Shown here: positions 6,226-6,849 of the stretch, one piece after another | Layout: each line of letters starts with the position of its first letter | Position numbering within the stretch: the stretch's first letter is position 1 | Source: an uncultured Bacteroidota bacterium | GTDB taxonomy: Bacteria > Bacteroidota > Bacteroidia > 2-12-FULL-35-15 | Length of the DNA: 6,849 nt | Assembly: GCA_903889605.1 (NCBI GenBank) | Contig: CAISYK010001256.1 | Span: forward strand, 1 to 6,849 | Direction: 5' to 3' | The notes under the pieces: generated by a model | Told to the model about the DNA's origin: nothing | Databases searched by the model: none | Seen by the model: the letters and a program-made list of their open reading frames with translations, nothing else | Translations under genes and position numbers: made by a program

Positions 6226-6269
6226 ATTTCAATTCAAAAACTAAAGTACCGAAATAGGAAACTCCGGAT

Positions 6270-6611
6270 TTATTTACAACCTTCTTTATTAATTTTTTCT
6301 AATAAATCGAAGTAGTCTTCCGGGGCTATTTCACCATTTGCTAATTTAACTGACAATTCTTTTTCTTTCTTCAAATCTGTTTTTATAGTTTCGATTTTAT
6401 CCCCGTTAAAAATCAGCTGCTGGTTTCCATATTTCCAATAAAATAATGTATCAGTACCGTCACCCATACCAGAAATCTCTTGAATTTCCGGCGGACCAAT
6501 TAATTCTAAAACCGTATATTTTGTCATTCCAACCTTTGCTTTTTTGCAGACCTGGGCATTTGCAAAAAAGAATATGAAAATAAAGGCGATAAATAAAAAT
6601 GAACTTTTCAT
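6270..6611 (-). CDS. Small secreted protein with BamE/SmpA-like domain
   Basis: A 113-residue exported protein. Residues 1-19 form a signal peptide: MKSS, a strongly hydrophobic core, then ANA before Q20, a good signal-peptidase I site. C22 is not in a lipobox, so a lipoprotein is unlikely. The mature part contains GMTKYTVLELIGPPE (28-42), then WKYGNQQLIFNGDKIETI (59-76). This is the pattern of the SmpA/OmlA (BamE) fold: a GMT..V...LG.P helix followed by strands with W.Y and F.(N/D)G. The charged tail (77-113) is extra. The only two cysteines of the mature protein, C22 and C112, sit at its two ends and could form a disulfide. BamE is part of the outer-membrane assembly machine in Proteobacteria, but many Bacteroidota proteins share only the fold, so I do not infer that role. 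It converges on the thioesterase gene across 44 bp without a clear terminator. Confidence 0.78.
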   Translation of the reverse strand: MKSSFLFIAFIFIFFFANAQVCKKAKVGMTKYTVLELIGPPEIQEISGMGDGTDTLFYWKYGNQQLIFNGDKIETIKTDLKKEKELSVKLANGEIAPEDYFDLLEKINKEGCK

Positions 6612-6630
6612 CGTTTTGCGTTTGTTTAAA

Positions 6631-6657
6631 GCATCCTTTTTATGGTTATGCTTTTTT
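6631..6657 (+). terminator. Weak terminator-like hairpin, plus-strand orientation
   Basis: GCATCC (6631-6636) pairs with GG (6644-6645) and ATGC (6648-6651) with a 2-nt TT bulge and a 7-nt loop; TTTTTT (6652-6657) follows directly. Plus-strand transcripts passing antisense through the BamE-like gene would meet it. It could equally be structure in the 5' leader of that gene read on the minus strand. The stem is short and bulged. Confidence 0.25.
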
Positions 6658-6746
6658 GAGCTATTGAAAAAAAGATAGTTTCTTTTTACTGTTTTGAAAT
6701 GAATGATGCTTAAAACTATACCTAAGTATCTGTTACGAAATAATAT

Positions 6747-6849
6747 TTACAAATTTGATTTGATTGTATAGTTCCATTCTCCGTGAAATCCGCTTTTTTT
6801 AATGCTGATGCTATCCAATTTTTCATCTGATACTTTTATTCCTTTCTTA
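6747..6849 (-). CDS. Transposase C-terminus, ISAzo13-like family (runs off right edge)
   Basis: The minus strand is open from the window edge to the TAA at 6749-6747, giving 33 codons plus the stop. The translation includes KVSDEKLDSISIKKSG and ends FHGEWNYTIKSNL. The pattern FHG(E/D)WNYTI shortly before the C-terminus is what I recall for the ISAzo13 family (also called Rhodopirellula-type DDE transposases). The body of the insertion sequence would lie to the right, outside the window, with its 3' end between this stop and about 6612. I cannot identify the terminal inverted repeat with only one end in view. Whether the rest of the transposase is intact is unknown. Confidence 0.72.
   Translation of the reverse strand, partial: KKGIKVSDEKLDSISIKKSGFHGEWNYTIKSNL

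Noticed and set aside
6226..6269. Shared terminator between the convergent thioesterase and BamE-like genes
   Set aside because: Only a 5-bp ATTTC/GAAAT pairing with a long loop is visible, and no T-tract.

Overview
The window looks like ordinary chromosome from a member of the Bacteroidota. The DNA is AT-rich and the genes lack clear Shine-Dalgarno sequences. Several starts are preceded by the Bacteroidota-type -7 box TAnnTTTG. Protein architectures such as the fused SpmA-SpmB membrane protein also fit that phylum. I cannot name a genus.

Left part, minus strand (1-1811): the 5' part of folC (folylpolyglutamate/dihydrofolate synthase) runs off the left edge, with a complete enolase gene (eno) upstream of it. 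The 151 bp between them hold a terminator-like hairpin that overlaps the eno stop codon and a separate 60-bp palindrome that looks like a dispersed repeat. folC is therefore probably transcribed apart from eno.

Middle part, plus strand (1812-5673): a divergent promoter region separates eno from a 411-residue nucleoside-recognition/SpmA-SpmB fusion membrane protein, whose start is best placed at 1981. A 579-bp stretch without a convincing gene follows. It carries a structured repeat-like element (about 3324-3419), two perfect inverted repeats and a -7 box just before the next gene. That gene encodes a 625-residue membrane-bound nucleotide-sugar 4,6-dehydratase of the PglF/WbpM/CapD type, an early enzyme of surface glycan synthesis, but no glycosyltransferases follow it here.

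Right part (5674-6849): a 135-bp spacer with short direct repeats leads to a small hotdog-fold acyl-CoA thioesterase (plus). A convergent gene (minus) encodes a small secreted BamE/SmpA-like protein. At the right edge are the last 33 codons of a transposase, probably of the ISAzo13 family, so an insertion sequence lies just outside the window.

The genes do not form one pathway: they are housekeeping and envelope functions in separate transcription units. I see no defence system, CRISPR array, tRNA or rRNA. The points most worth a second look are the structured repeat and palindromes at 3217-3795, the palindrome after eno, and the transposase end.
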